Made by a program: the position numbers and the translations under genes | Assembly: GCF_000499385.1 (NCBI RefSeq) | Contig: NW_013654728.1 | Location: 41,460 to 105,459, forward strand | DNA length: 64,000 nt | Source: Eimeria necatrix | Lineage: Eukaryota > Apicomplexa > Conoidasida > Eucoccidiorida > Eimeriidae | Direction of reading: 5' to 3' | The notes under the pieces: generated by a model | Told to the model about the DNA's origin: nothing | The model's input: the letters and a program-made list of their open reading frames with translations, nothing else | Database searches by the model: none | In this document: in pieces, positions 63,441 to 64,000 of the stretch | Layout of the letters: every line of letters begins with the position of its first letter | Position numbering within the stretch: the first letter of the stretch is position 1

Positions 63441-64000
63441 TGGCAGTGTTTATATCTGGTTAAAGGCGTAGTACCTGCTAAGCAGGCGTGTGCTGTTGCG
63501 GCAACAAAAAAGGCAGGTGGCATGTTTGGTTGACTCGTGATGGCACGTGCATCGTGTGTCGGAAAAACCTAATGCTGAAAATGCCAGTTTGGCGCTTCAT
63601 ATGTAGGCGCGTTTTTTTGGAGGTTGGATCATCCAGCCGGTAGTGCGGATCATTGGCCGCCCGCCACAAAATTTGGCAACTACGCAGTTACAGGACGGTG
63701 GATTGCACGTCCTGTTTTCCTGAGATTGCTGTCGTTCGTGCTGTTTGACGAGGCCCTGTGGTTGGAGGCTTGCGTTTGTTGGGTTTGCTTGTGCGGATGC
63801 TTGAGAGAAAGAGGTTCGCCTTCAAGGGACTCTACGCTAGCATTTTTGACACATAATTTTTATAATAGGTAACGGGTGCCACGGAGCGGGTTTGTTGCTG
63901 TTGTCGATATTAAAAGTGACGGAGCCACGCTCAGTGCATGACGGACAATGGCAAGATAACAGATGCGGGCTCTACTGCTCGCGCGAAAGCGGAGATCACA
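63441..64000. other. single-copy end of window
   Basis: Short frames only. The plus-strand frame at 63624-63872 (82 codons) has no recognisable feature. Confidence 0.4.

Overview
The window looks like nuclear DNA of a eukaryote with long non-coding stretches. The longest open frame is about 184 codons, which is what 64 kb of mid-GC random sequence would give over six frames. Long open frames are spread evenly over both strands, none matches a family I recognise, and there are no ribosome-binding sites, rRNA or convincing tRNA. Splice-like signals of the type GTGCGT, GTACGT and GTGAGC, together with many TGCATGC heptamers (the common ApiAP2-type element of coccidia), would fit a coccidian apicomplexan with long introns, for example a Sarcocystis-like genome. 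That assignment is inference at roughly 40 percent. I name no protein-coding gene because I cannot support one.

The dominant signal is a plus-strand composite motif: an acceptor-like YAG (often after a pyrimidine tract), exactly three bases, then a donor-like GTRCGT or GTRAGY. I list 67 sites. The mirror arrangement is almost absent on the other strand: among about 55 minus-strand GTRCG words I found one with the matching spacing. This suggests that the plus strand is transcribed through most of the window and that the sites are read as RNA, as one-codon micro-exons, recursive splice points or an unusually extended 5' splice site. None of the 67 triplets is a stop codon.

Layout. From 1 to 9 kb: single-copy sequence, a 277-bp tandem duplication carrying the motif twice (2.7-3.3 kb), then an 18-bp palindrome and a hairpin near 9 kb. 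From 9 to 20 kb: regularly spaced motif sites, a 76-bp tandem repeat (15.1 kb) and a G-quadruplex run (18.65 kb). From 20 to 25 kb: almost no motif sites, but a 140-bp fold-back element, a second strong hairpin and a (TAA)n microsatellite. From 25 to 47 kb: motif-rich single-copy DNA, densest at 36-44 kb. From 48 to 64 kb: few motif sites and a series of diverged direct duplications at 49.4-50.0, 50.8-52.8, 56.0-56.4 and 61.5-63.4 kb.
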